Assembly (NCBI GenBank): GCA_001596135.1
Contig: CP014773.1
Location: forward strand, 124,001 to 188,000
Direction: 5' to 3'
Origin: Mucilaginibacter sp. PAMC 26640
GTDB taxonomy: Bacteria; Bacteroidota; Bacteroidia; Sphingobacteriales; Sphingobacteriaceae
Length of the DNA stretch: 64,000 nucleotides
The notes beneath the pieces are model-generated. The model was not told the DNA's origin. It searched no databases and saw only the letters and a list, made by a program, of their open reading frames with translations. Both the position numbers and the translations under genes were made by a program. The number at the start of each line of letters is the position of its first letter. Position 1 is the first letter of the stretch. This document shows, in pieces, positions 56,360-64,000 of this stretch.

Positions 56360-57112
56360 ATGCTGACCAAGATTGATAACACCATCAAGTATGGTAAACA
56401 ACATGGCGGCTTTGGCATCCAGATTTTGTATCCGGGGCTCATCCGGCCCGAATTATACGATACCGGCTTGTCAACAATAGGAAGAATAGACCATGCCCGG
56501 ATAACACCAGGCACACTCATCCCTATGCATCCCCATAGGGATGATGAAATAATTACCTATTTACGAAGTGGCCGGGTAAAACACTTAGACTCTAAATGCC
56601 ACACAGGTATCATCTCCAATCAAAATTTAATGGTAATGAATGCGGGTGCCAGCTTTTATCACGAAGAAAGGGTGGTGCCGGAAGGCGGTGTTTTAGAAGG
56701 CTTGCAAATATTCATCAGGCCGGAGACGGCTGGACTATCACCGCAGGTTCAATTTTACGATTTGCCTGAAATTTACAGTGACACCATTTGGAGAAAAATA
56801 GCGGGCAAAGGCGACGATTACCCGTTGCAGATCAGAAGCAATACCTGGCTGATGGACTTGCGACTGGAAAAGGGCGAAGAGATCATCTTGCCCGAAGCAC
56901 CAGCTGAAAATTGCACCTTCCTGTTTTATGTATTTGACGGAAAAATAAACGTCAATGAAGCCATGGCCCTTACTACAGGGGAAAGTGTCTTGATCGAAAA
57001 TGAAAGTCCAACGTTTTATGCAGCGGAAACCAGTGACATCATCTTATTTGTAACCCAAACAGATGCGGTTCATTTTGACGGCGGCATGTATAGCGGCAAT
57101 CTTCACAAATAA
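56360..57112 (+). CDS. Pirin-family protein
   Basis: A 250-residue bicupin. The metal site of the first cupin is visible as MHPHRDDEIITYLRSGRVKH (His-x-His plus a later Glu or His), followed by MNAGASFYHEERV. Bacterial pirins such as YhhW/YhaK oxidise quercetin or act as redox sensors. It starts 2 bp after the MDR stop, so coexpression is nearly certain, and the pair probably handles quinone or flavonoid-like compounds, which is inference. Confidence 0.9.
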   Translation: MLTKIDNTIKYGKQHGGFGIQILYPGLIRPELYDTGLSTIGRIDHARITPGTLIPMHPHRDDEIITYLRSGRVKHLDSKCHTGIISNQNLMVMNAGASFYHEERVVPEGGVLEGLQIFIRPETAGLSPQVQFYDLPEIYSDTIWRKIAGKGDDYPLQIRSNTWLMDLRLEKGEEIILPEAPAENCTFLFYVFDGKINVNEAMALTTGESVLIENESPTFYAAETSDIILFVTQTDAVHFDGGMYSGNLHK

Positions 57113-57117
57113 CAAAA

Positions 57118-57163
57118 CAGTGATTTGATACAAGTTTGCTATGCGCCATCAGCGCACCTTTGT
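57118..57163 (+). promoter_or_regulatory. 20-bp motif plus promoter core upstream of the second NmrA gene
   Basis: A second exact copy of CAGTGATTTGATACAAGTTT, again 20 bp before a CTTTG core (CACCTTTG), about 62 bp before ATG 57199. Confidence 0.8.
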
Positions 57164-57198
57164 ATAGTAATAAACAACAACAATTAAATAATAATACC

Positions 57199-58092
57199 AT
57201 GAAAAAGAAAATAGTCGTACTGGGCGCCACCGGAACAGTGGGCAGTAAAGTATCCGAAATGCTTTTAAACGAAGGACAACAGGTAACCCTGATCGCCAGG
57301 CACACAGGGAAATTAGAAAAATACCGCAGCCTGGGCGCAGAAATTATTGCAGGTGACATTACCGATGTCGAAACGCTGACCAAGGCTTTCAAAAACGCCG
57401 ACAGCGCATTCATTCTGCTACCGGACAATATTAAAGCAGAGCATACCAGGGTTTATCAGCGCATGGTTACAAGCACGCTGATCAAAGCCATTGAAGACTC
57501 CGGCATCAAATACGTTGTGAACATGAGCAGCCTTGGTTCTCATATGCACGAAGGCAACGGCATAATGGCGGGCACCGGAGAGCAGGAAGTTCGGTTTAAT
57601 CAGCTAAGCGATGTAAACGTGCTGCATATCCGCTCAGCCTATTTTATGGAAAACTTCCTAAGAACAATAGGCCTGGTGAAGAATAAAGGCATCAATGGTA
57701 CAGCAGCGGTTGGTGATCATGCTATACCGATGGTAGCCACTCAGGATGTGGCAAAGATAGCAGCTGGACATCTAGCCAGCCTCGATTTCAGCGGCAAAAG
57801 CATTCATGCTGTGATGGGTCCAAGAGATTATACCTACAGAGAGTTTACCACCTTGATAGGTAAAGCCATTGGCCAGCCTGGTCTGCCTTATGTACAGGTC
57901 CCCGTTGAGCAGATGAAGAAAACCTTTTTAGGCAACGGCTTTGCTGAAGATTTTGTCGATAACCTGCTCGAAATGGCTACCGCTATCAAAACCGGCTTTA
58001 TGAACTATCAAAAAAGGGAAGATTCAACAACCACCCCAACAACGGCGGAGGATTTTATCAACCAGGTTTATGTACCTGCCTACAATTTATAA
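57199..58092 (+). CDS. NmrA-like NAD(P)-binding protein 2
   Basis: The start at ATG 57199 (MKKKIVVLGATGTVGSKVSE) gives 297 residues; the longer frame would cover the promoter. It has the GxxGxxG loop, NADSAFILLPDNIK, GIKYVVNMSSLGSHMHEGNG and IRSAYFMENFLRTIG. It is paralogous to the protein at 50403 and probably an NAD(P)H-dependent reductase or sensor of the NmrA/HSCARG group. It is followed 35 bp later by an Old Yellow Enzyme gene, likely in one transcript. Confidence 0.9.
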   Translation: MKKKIVVLGATGTVGSKVSEMLLNEGQQVTLIARHTGKLEKYRSLGAEIIAGDITDVETLTKAFKNADSAFILLPDNIKAEHTRVYQRMVTSTLIKAIEDSGIKYVVNMSSLGSHMHEGNGIMAGTGEQEVRFNQLSDVNVLHIRSAYFMENFLRTIGLVKNKGINGTAAVGDHAIPMVATQDVAKIAAGHLASLDFSGKSIHAVMGPRDYTYREFTTLIGKAIGQPGLPYVQVPVEQMKKTFLGNGFAEDFVDNLLEMATAIKTGFMNYQKREDSTTTPTTAEDFINQVYVPAYNL

Positions 58093-58127
58093 AACGATAC
58101 ATTAATCATTATATCAAAATTAAGATC

Positions 58128-59210
58128 ATGAAATTATTAGAGAAAACAACTTTAGGAAAGCTAACCTTAAAGAATAGCATGGTGATGTCGGCCATGACCA
58201 GGAGCCGTGCGAACCAAAACGGCGTGGTAGGCGAAATGACCGTTCAATACTATACGCAAAGAGCCGGTGCCGGGCTGATGTTTACTGAGGCCATCCGGAT
58301 CAGTGAAGAAGCGACAGGCAGCCCATTAACTCCCGGAATTTATACCGCAGAACAGATCGCTGCCTGGAAAAAAGTCACTCAAGCCGTTCATGACAATGGT
58401 GGCTTGATCGTTGCCCAACTTTGGCATACCGGCCGTGCAGGACATTCTGTTGACCGGAACGGCAAATTGCCGCTGGCGCCATCTGCACTACCGATCACAG
58501 GCGCGCAGCATTTTACCTCACAAGGTCCAAAAGACTATGAAACACCTCAGGAGATCACTATTAACGAGATCCGGCAAACGATCGCTGATTACGGGCAGGC
58601 TGCCAAAAATGCGCTTGAGGCCGGATTTGACGGCGTTGAATTGCATGCGGCAAATGGTTATTTACCAAGCCAGTTTCTGGCGGAAAGTGCCAACCAAAGA
58701 ACAGATGACTATGGTGGCAGTATTCCCAATAAAGCCCGTTTCGTGCTGGAGGTGATGGAGGAACTGATCAGGGTAGTTGGAGGTGATAAAGTCGGTATTA
58801 AACTTTCACCTTTTCACCCTTATGGAGATATGATTTTGGATGACCCTGCCGGAACCTACACTTATTTAGTTGAGGAATTAAGCAAACTGAACTTCGCTTA
58901 TGTAGAACTGATGAAGCGCAGCCCATACTTTCCATCGCCTGCTCACTATCCCGCGGATGATGAAATAGATTTTTTCGGCAGTAGGATAAAGCAAACCGTT
59001 ATTGCTAATGCAGGTTATGACAAAGTAATAGCCGAGGCAGAGTTGGAAAAAGGCATTGCTAAACTTGTATCTTTTGGGACACTATTTTTAGCCAATCCCG
59101 ACTTGCCAAAACGTTTTGAGTTAGATACAGAACTCAATCAGTCTGACAGGGCCACTATGTTTGGCGGCGGGGACCAAGGCTATATTGATTATCCATTTTT
59201 GGATGTTTAA
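58128..59210 (+). CDS. Old Yellow Enzyme-type alkene reductase
   Basis: A 360-residue FMN enzyme reducing activated C=C bonds or nitro groups with NADPH. OYE landmarks: MSAMTRSRANQNG (FMN site), AQLWHTGRAGH, the substrate-binding HAANGY (His-x-x-Asn with the proton-donor Tyr), SANQRTDDYGGSIPNKARF and a C-terminal FGTLFLANPDLPKRF. All key residues are present. It is the third catalytic gene in the AraC-linked block after the MDR-pirin pair and NmrA2. A weak terminator lies about 65 bp downstream. Confidence 0.94.
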   Translation: MKLLEKTTLGKLTLKNSMVMSAMTRSRANQNGVVGEMTVQYYTQRAGAGLMFTEAIRISEEATGSPLTPGIYTAEQIAAWKKVTQAVHDNGGLIVAQLWHTGRAGHSVDRNGKLPLAPSALPITGAQHFTSQGPKDYETPQEITINEIRQTIADYGQAAKNALEAGFDGVELHAANGYLPSQFLAESANQRTDDYGGSIPNKARFVLEVMEELIRVVGGDKVGIKLSPFHPYGDMILDDPAGTYTYLVEELSKLNFAYVELMKRSPYFPSPAHYPADDEIDFFGSRIKQTVIANAGYDKVIAEAELEKGIAKLVSFGTLFLANPDLPKRFELDTELNQSDRATMFGGGDQGYIDYPFLDV

Positions 59211-59546
59211 AGCGTTTGTCAGCTAAAACTATTTTAAGCCTAGTCTTCACGGTAAAGGTCGCCAACCCGATTCTTAACGGTGAAGGCCGTTTTTTTGAGC
59301 TTCTTTAATTTCGCAGACTGGGCTCGAATCACTTTAATTCTTAAATATTCATATTTTATAAATAGTTCGATGTTTTTCGCACCGAAGATTCTCAACCCAA
59401 AGATTAACTAGCCAAAAGCTTCAAATCACCTACAAAAGAGTTCGAGATCGTTCCCTTACGGGCTAAAACCGAAAAAGAATGAGGTAATTAATATATAGTT
59501 TCGTTTTTCTTATATTAAGCGTTGATTAAAAAAAAATCTAAATTCC
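59211..59546. other. Intergenic with a weak terminator and leader of the DAO gene
   Basis: AACGG-N6-CCGTT plus a T-run at 59276-59296 may terminate the OYE transcript. The right end (59481-59546) has a leader motif shared with the region before 60977. Confidence 0.45.
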
Positions 59547-60635
59547 ATGGCAATTAAACCGCTTAATGTTATTATTGTTGGTACCGGAATTTTGGGTTCT
59601 AGCATCGCTTATCATTTAGCTCGTTTAAATGTGCGTGTTACAGTGATTGAAAAATCGCGACATCCTGCGACTGAAATAACGGAAAAATCTTTTGCATGGA
59701 TCGTTGATAATTATGACGAGCATAAAACATCGTTGAATATAAGAAGTAGCGCAATTGCGGATTGGCATAGGATAGAGAAAGAATTTAATGGCCAACTGAA
59801 AATTGATTGGCAGGGGTCTTTGATGTGGCTTGGAAATAATTCAAAAACCAAAGAATACGGCCGTGAACTGATTAATATGGATCACAAAATTCGAATCCTT
59901 GAACAAAAAGAGATTAGTTTATTGGAGCCAAATCTAAAAATTGTACCAGACAACGCTATATTTGCACCAAATGAAGGTTCAATAAACCCTGTTAGCACTT
60001 CCGAGCTATTTCTTGAGGCAGCTCGTGAAGCAGGCGCTAATATTCAAATGAACAACGAATTTATTTCTTTTATTACAACTGATTCAAAAATCACAGGTGT
60101 AAATACAAAAAATGGAATTATTCATTCCCAACTTGTTGTATTGGCTGCTGGTGCAGAAACCATTAATCTTTGCAAGCAAATAGGCGTTACTTTGCCGGTT
60201 TGCATATCACCTTCGATTTTAATGAAAATATCCACTGACCACCGATTCGTTAAAAGAATTGTATCCAATCCATCCATGGAAGTACGTGCTGCCTCTGAAA
60301 ACCTTTTATTAGCCGCAGAGGATTATATCGACGAATCGATAGAAAATTGTCCGCAAGCTATTGCTATACGTACAATAAAAAGTATAAAAGAACATTGGTT
60401 TGGCGCTCATCAGATTGAGCTTGAGGAAGTTTTAGTAGGAAGACGTCCTTTATCTCAGGATGGTAAACCAATAATCGGCCACATAAATGATGTAAATGGA
60501 TTATACGTTTCAGTAATACATCCCGGTGTAACCATGGCTCCCATTGCAGGCAGGTTGATTGCAGGCGAAATTGTATGTGGTCAGGATACTATGGCATTAA
60601 ATGCTTATCGACCAGGAAGGTCGATTAATTATTAG
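59547..60635 (+). CDS. DAO-family FAD-dependent oxidoreductase
   Basis: 362 residues with the N-terminal FAD loop VIIVGTGILGSSIAYHLARL, a substrate domain, LVVLAAGAETINLCKQIGV in the middle and the C-terminal FAD contact RRPLSQDGKPIIGHINDVNG, then HPGVTMAPIAGRLIAGEI. This is the glycine/D-amino-acid oxidase fold; the substrate may be an amino acid or amine. Its AT-rich upstream region resembles that of the outer-membrane protein gene at 60977, suggesting joint control. Confidence 0.9.
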   Translation: MAIKPLNVIIVGTGILGSSIAYHLARLNVRVTVIEKSRHPATEITEKSFAWIVDNYDEHKTSLNIRSSAIADWHRIEKEFNGQLKIDWQGSLMWLGNNSKTKEYGRELINMDHKIRILEQKEISLLEPNLKIVPDNAIFAPNEGSINPVSTSELFLEAAREAGANIQMNNEFISFITTDSKITGVNTKNGIIHSQLVVLAAGAETINLCKQIGVTLPVCISPSILMKISTDHRFVKRIVSNPSMEVRAASENLLLAAEDYIDESIENCPQAIAIRTIKSIKEHWFGAHQIELEEVLVGRRPLSQDGKPIIGHINDVNGLYVSVIHPGVTMAPIAGRLIAGEIVCGQDTMALNAYRPGRSINY

Positions 60636-60976
60636 AGTTAATTACTATAATCTTTTATGGTTAACATAATTGTCTAGCCCAAAAGAAAATCGAACCTCAT
60701 TTAGGCAACCTTAATATCATTCAAAATTTTTCAATTGCTCCACCAATTGGTTCGAATTGTGCCCAGTCTAGAGACAAAGTCCTAAACCTCATCGTTCCCG
60801 AGTGATATGATTCTAATAGAATCAGACTTTCCATTTACTGCTTAATAATTTTACAGCATCCCTTATTGCCAATTTCTGTCTGTTTTAAGGACTATCGAAA
60901 TAACCTTATTCAAATTACGAGGCAATTAGTTAAAACAAACACTTGCTCAATATAAGTGTTGATCTAAAAAAGCTTA
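60636..60976. other. Intergenic with leader of the next gene
   Basis: No gene. GAGGCAATTA at 60919 and AAGTGTTGAT at about 60955 match the arrangement before the DAO gene (59481 and 59518). Confidence 0.45.
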
Positions 60977-61825
60977 ATGAACAAAATTTACGCATTTGCA
61001 GCAATGTTTACTTTCATAACTTTTGCCTACACGTATAGCTTCGCACAGGACACAGCCCGTAAGCAATATCACCTTTTTAAGCCCTTACCCAAGTCGCTAA
61101 TGCGAGAGGATATGGAAACCGACCGCCCAAATGTAACGGAGTCACCTTATACTGTTGAAGCTGGCCACTTCCAATATGAAGCAGATTTTTTTAACAAGGA
61201 AACGCTGCACACGGAACAAAGCATACAAAATACTTGGCTGATCAACCAGGCCAACCTAAAATTTGGAATTTTAAAAAATACCGCCCTGCAGCTTAAGATA
61301 CAAAGCTATGGCCACGAATTCAGCCAAGACCTGGTAAGTGGTGACAAACAAAAAGGTTCAGGCTTCGGCGACGTTACCTTGCGTGTTAAACAAAACCTGC
61401 TCGGTAATTACGACGGCAACTTTAGCATCGCAGTAATGCCTTATGTAAAGTTTCCGATCAACCGCTATTCAGATAATAAAAATTATGAAGAGGGCCTGAT
61501 GGTGCCTATGGTAGTCAAATTACCGCACGATTGGAGGGTTGGAATAATGGTGGAAGGTGACCGCTTGAAAGATGATGATACAGAAGCTATGCATAACGAG
61601 TTATTACAGTCGCTTACCGTTAGCCATGTGCTGTTTAAAAAACTGGAAGTTTTTGGCGAAAGCTATTACACGTATAATTTTAAAAACCACCAAATCCTTA
61701 ACTTTTTGGATGCCGCCTTCCAATTCGAAATTGTAAGCGCTTTGAAGGTTGATATCGGCTTAAACTATGGCCTGCAGCATGATGCGCCTACGAATTATTT
61801 CGCCGGCATTGCTTTCAGGTATTAG
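60977..61825 (+). CDS. Outer-membrane protein, MetA-phenol-type transporter family
   Basis: 282 residues: a signal peptide (1-23, ending SFAQ), then a beta-barrel with METDRPNVTESPYTVEAGHF, GSGFGDVTLRVKQNLLG, VMPYVKFPIN, YGLQHDAPTNYFAGIAFRY and a C-terminal Tyr. The TDRP-N-TESP start and G-GDV-L-R-K strand match the Phenol_MetA_deg/transporter family, outer-membrane proteins of unknown substrate often near aromatic metabolism genes. It follows the DAO gene and shares its leader motif. Confidence 0.85.
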   Translation: MNKIYAFAAMFTFITFAYTYSFAQDTARKQYHLFKPLPKSLMREDMETDRPNVTESPYTVEAGHFQYEADFFNKETLHTEQSIQNTWLINQANLKFGILKNTALQLKIQSYGHEFSQDLVSGDKQKGSGFGDVTLRVKQNLLGNYDGNFSIAVMPYVKFPINRYSDNKNYEEGLMVPMVVKLPHDWRVGIMVEGDRLKDDDTEAMHNELLQSLTVSHVLFKKLEVFGESYYTYNFKNHQILNFLDAAFQFEIVSALKVDIGLNYGLQHDAPTNYFAGIAFRY

Positions 61826-62183
61826 CCGTCACTCATAATATAGAACGATCTAGCCAATAGGAGATACCGAGCAAATTGAATAATCTACAATTGTCAACTT
61901 ATTCGGTTGAAAAGTTCAGGATTTCGATCAACTTAATAATGGATAAAATTAATTTAAAAATAAATTTGCAATTATTGTAGTCAAATCGTTTTCTACCAGT
62001 TTGTAATGATGTTAATTTTCTACCGACGGTATCGATTAATCATTTAAAACTATTTTAATTTGTTAATCAGATGAATCCGCTTACAATGGGAAGTGAATTT
62101 GCTTTCTATTAGCCAATGGTACCCGTTATTACTTTGCCCGCCTTGCTGTATTCACCATAATTAACCCGGTTAGTGTAATATGG
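61826..62183. other. Intergenic, AT-rich
   Basis: No supported gene. It leads into repeat copy 5. Confidence 0.4.
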
Positions 62184-62356
62184 TGGATAGTCCGGACGCC
62201 CTGACCATGTAGTTTTGTCGGATGTAGAGCGCCGATTTGTGTAGTCGGATTTGTAAATTTATTGTTTTTTAGTCAATAAATTAGCATGGTCAAAGTGTTG
62301 TGGAATCGATTTATTGTAGTCACGGAATCAGGTGTTCAATGCCCCCGGAATTTCCA
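62184..62356 (-). repeat. Inverted-end element, copy 5 (~173 bp)
   Basis: TGGATAGTCCGGACGCCCTG on the left and GGAATTTCCA on the right; the interior carries GCCGATTTGTGTAGTCGG and TCAATAAATTAGCATGGTCA as in copy 4. It lies 36 bp beyond the restored stop of the dioxygenase pseudogene. Confidence 0.75.
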
Positions 62357-62391
62357 CATCTGCGAACCCACCATTAGCACACTTAACTGGC

Positions 62392-63236
62392 CTACAGCAT
62401 AAAGCTTCGATCGCTAAAAGCAGGTAGTTTGGCAGCTCCTTCATAAAAGTGCCTGACTTCATCCTTTCTGTCCATCAGGCAAGGCTGTAGAACACCGGCA
62501 CAAAATGATACGGCGTGGGTGCAGCCAGCTTTCCTAAAATATGGCTGGTGCCGTAATTAATGATGCTGTCGAAGTTACGCTGGTCAATTTCCTTTTTTAT
62601 CCAGTGATTGTAATCGGCCTCCCAGCCGAAAGGGCTCATATCGCCGGTCGCGAACCGTTGCCTGACCAGGCTCAAGTTATGGATCAGCGACCCGCTGCCA
62701 ATGATCAAAACCCCTTTATCGCGTAGCGACTTAAGCTGCCTGCCCAGTTGAAAGTGATACTCCGGTGCAGCATGATAATCAATGCTCATCTGAAAAACCG
62801 GGATATCAGCATTTGGGAACAGGTGCATCAGTATGGGCCAGGCGCCATGATCCAGCCCCCATTCCGGGGTTTCGGTTACCGATGGAACGATCTTTATTAT
62901 CTCCCGTGCGATATCCGGCGCACCGGCTGACTGGTATTTCACCTGATAATATTCATCCGGAAAGCCGTAGTAGTCGTAGATCTGGGTTTGCTGAGGCGAA
63001 ATGTTGACAAATGTGCCCTGCGTACACCAATGGGCCGATACGATCAGAGCAGCCTTAATTTCGTACTTGTGCTGCAGATCTTTTCCCAATTCAAACAAAC
63101 TGTTCCAGAAGGGTTTCTCGTCTTTAGACAAGGGGATATCCATCGGGCTGCCGTGCGATGTGAATAATACCGGCATCCGCACACTTTGCACGGCAAGCAT
63201 ATCCGTGAAATTTTTGAAATTGTTTAACGTTCCCAT
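62392..63236 (-). pseudogene. LigB/YgiD-type extradiol dioxygenase, C-terminal frameshift
   Basis: ATG 63236 opens a 253-residue frame of the 4,5-DOPA dioxygenase family: LFTSHGSPMDIP (metal His), IVSAHWCTQGTFVNI, GLDHGAWPILMHLFPNADIP and LIIGSGSLIHNLSL. It ends at PYHFVPVFYSLA. Adding one T in GCCTGATGG would continue as LMDRKDEVRHFYEGAAKLPA and on to SDRSFML, stopping at 62392. The metal site is complete, so the shorter protein might still fold. The start overlaps the former stop of the azoreductase (TGATG), showing an old operon. Confidence 0.85.
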
Positions 63237-63751
63237 CAGTCTATCACTATGCTGTTTACAGTTTTCTCCATGGCCTGCTCTTTTACGCCCGGCACTTTTT
63301 ACCCTTCGGCACGGAAAACCGTTAAGTCGGTCATGCCTAAAAAGCCGAGGAAAGCTTTCAGGTAAGGGGCGACAAAATCATTGGCTTTGCCCGGGCCCTC
63401 TGAATACACCCCGCCCGAAGATATAGCAACATACACCTTTTTGCCGGTAACTTTGCCGACAGGGCCTTTTTCACCGTAGCCGAAAGTGATTCCCGCCCGG
63501 GTAATATGATCAATCCAGGCTTTGAGCGCACTATGGATGGTAAAGTTGATCAGCGGCGCACCGATCACAATGATATCCGCAGCAAATAATTGTTTAACTA
63601 AAGTATCGGAAAGTTGAATAGCTGCCTGGTCCGGGTCAGATGAAAACATGGCATGAAGTACCTCCGGTTTCAGATACCGCGCCAGCGACAGCAGATCCCA
63701 ATCTTATCGTAAATGATCCTCTTCTCCGAGTTGCCGTCCGAGGAGATCCCC
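63236..63751 (-). pseudogene. FMN-dependent NADH-azoreductase, broken
   Basis: The central frame (63299-63649) shows AADIIVIGAPLINFTIHSAL, KAWIDHITRAGITFGYGEKG, VAISSGGVYSEGP and FLGFLGMTDLTVFRAEG, typical of AzoR flavodoxin-fold enzymes. An in-frame TAA follows, after which the same frame continues KVPGVKEQAMEKTVNSIVID to TGA at 63236. Upstream the frame also has a TAA (LR-stop-DW) before DLLSLARYLKPEVLHAMF, and the N-terminal FMN loop is missing where IS110 sequence begins at 63752. Two stops plus truncation make it nonfunctional. Confidence 0.85.
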
Positions 63752-64000
63752 AAAAGAAAAAGTAGCATGCATCTGTAAGATAAAAGGGCTGGGGTTAATG
63801 ACCGTTGCTATTATCCTGGCAGAAACCAATGGCTTTGCTCTTTTTGAAAACAGCCGTCAACTGGTAAGTTACGCCGGTTATGATGTTCAAGAAAACGAGT
63901 CTGGTACACACAAGGGCAGAACGCGAATCACTAAAAAGGGAAATAGCAGGATAAGAAGGTTGCTACATATGCCCGCATTTAACATGATACGTTATGAGCA
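63752..64000 (+). pseudogene. IS110-family transposase, right part (continues past the window)
   Basis: In frame from about 63753: KEKVACICKIKGLGLMTVAI, ILAETNGFALFENSRQLVSY, AGYDVQENESGTHKGRTRIT, KKGNSRIRRLLHMPAFNM. This is the Transposase_20 domain with the SG/KGR/KKGNSRIRR segment that carries the catalytic serine region. The first 47 bp repeat 20914-20961 almost exactly, but the N-terminal DEDD domain is absent here. The end lies outside the window. Confidence 0.88.

Noticed and set aside
59276..59296. Terminator after the OYE gene as a firm call
   Set aside because: The stem is only 5 bp; mentioned within the intergenic entry but not listed separately.

Overview
This window looks like chromosome from a member of the Bacteroidota, most likely Sphingobacteriaceae (Mucilaginibacter or Pedobacter type). 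The evidence is two giant secreted proteins ending in type IX secretion C-terminal domains, a C-A-B type succinate:quinone oxidoreductase, several AraC and HxlR regulators, starts without Shine-Dalgarno motifs, and promoter cores of the CTTTG / TAnnTTTG type. I saw no rRNA, tRNA, CRISPR array or phage module. The genus is inferred from protein character, not from a database search.

Layout. (1) 1-13.4 kb, minus strand, tightly packed: fumarase (fumC), an OprP-like porin, a DASS C4-dicarboxylate transporter, sdhC-sdhA-sdhB, a DUF6544-like membrane protein, an oleate hydratase split by a frameshift, an L,D-transpeptidase, an eRF1-like small protein, a three-BON-domain protein, a small membrane protein and a second BON protein that runs off the left edge. 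Porin, transporter, fumarase and Sdh together form a plausible C4-dicarboxylate uptake and fumarate/succinate interconversion unit. (2) 13.5-23.5 kb: a decayed AT-rich zone with a histidine-kinase tail, two broken lipoprotein genes, a small HTH protein, a DUF892 protein, a receiver protein, an NHL lipoprotein, a truncated IS110 transposase, an acyltransferase and several copies of a ~170-bp element with inverted ends. (3) 23.5-41.7 kb: envelope genes. These are two T9SS-exported giants (1489 and 1899 aa), a WecA/MraY-like enzyme, a histidine kinase with an ethylene-receptor-like membrane domain, and a response regulator overlapping a pseudo-receiver/priming-glycosyltransferase fusion. IS3 debris lies among them. 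(4) 42-46 kb: more decay (kinase, DUF892, sigma factor, aldo/keto reductase and alpha/beta-hydrolase remnants) around an AraC regulator and an SDR. (5) 46-63.7 kb: a redox/electrophile-metabolism neighbourhood with quinone-reductase-like MDRs, SDR and NmrA proteins, a pirin, an Old Yellow Enzyme, a DAO oxidoreductase, a LigB-type dioxygenase and a broken azoreductase. Its regulators are HxlR, two Crp/Fnr, AraC and MarR-GNAT proteins, several with clear palindromes or repeated upstream motifs.

The strongest leads are: the ethylene-receptor-like kinase that keeps the Asp/Cys/His ligand pattern; the receiver plus pseudo-receiver-glycosyltransferase pair in which Glu replaces the phospho-acceptor Asp; the paired dyads between a Crp/Fnr gene and an SRPBCC gene; an identical 20-bp motif at fixed distance from two promoter cores; and IS110 left and right halves lying 43 kb apart in the same orientation with about 47 bp in common. 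At least a dozen genes carry frameshifts or stops. Either this is a decaying accessory region or part of it is sequencing error; read data would decide.
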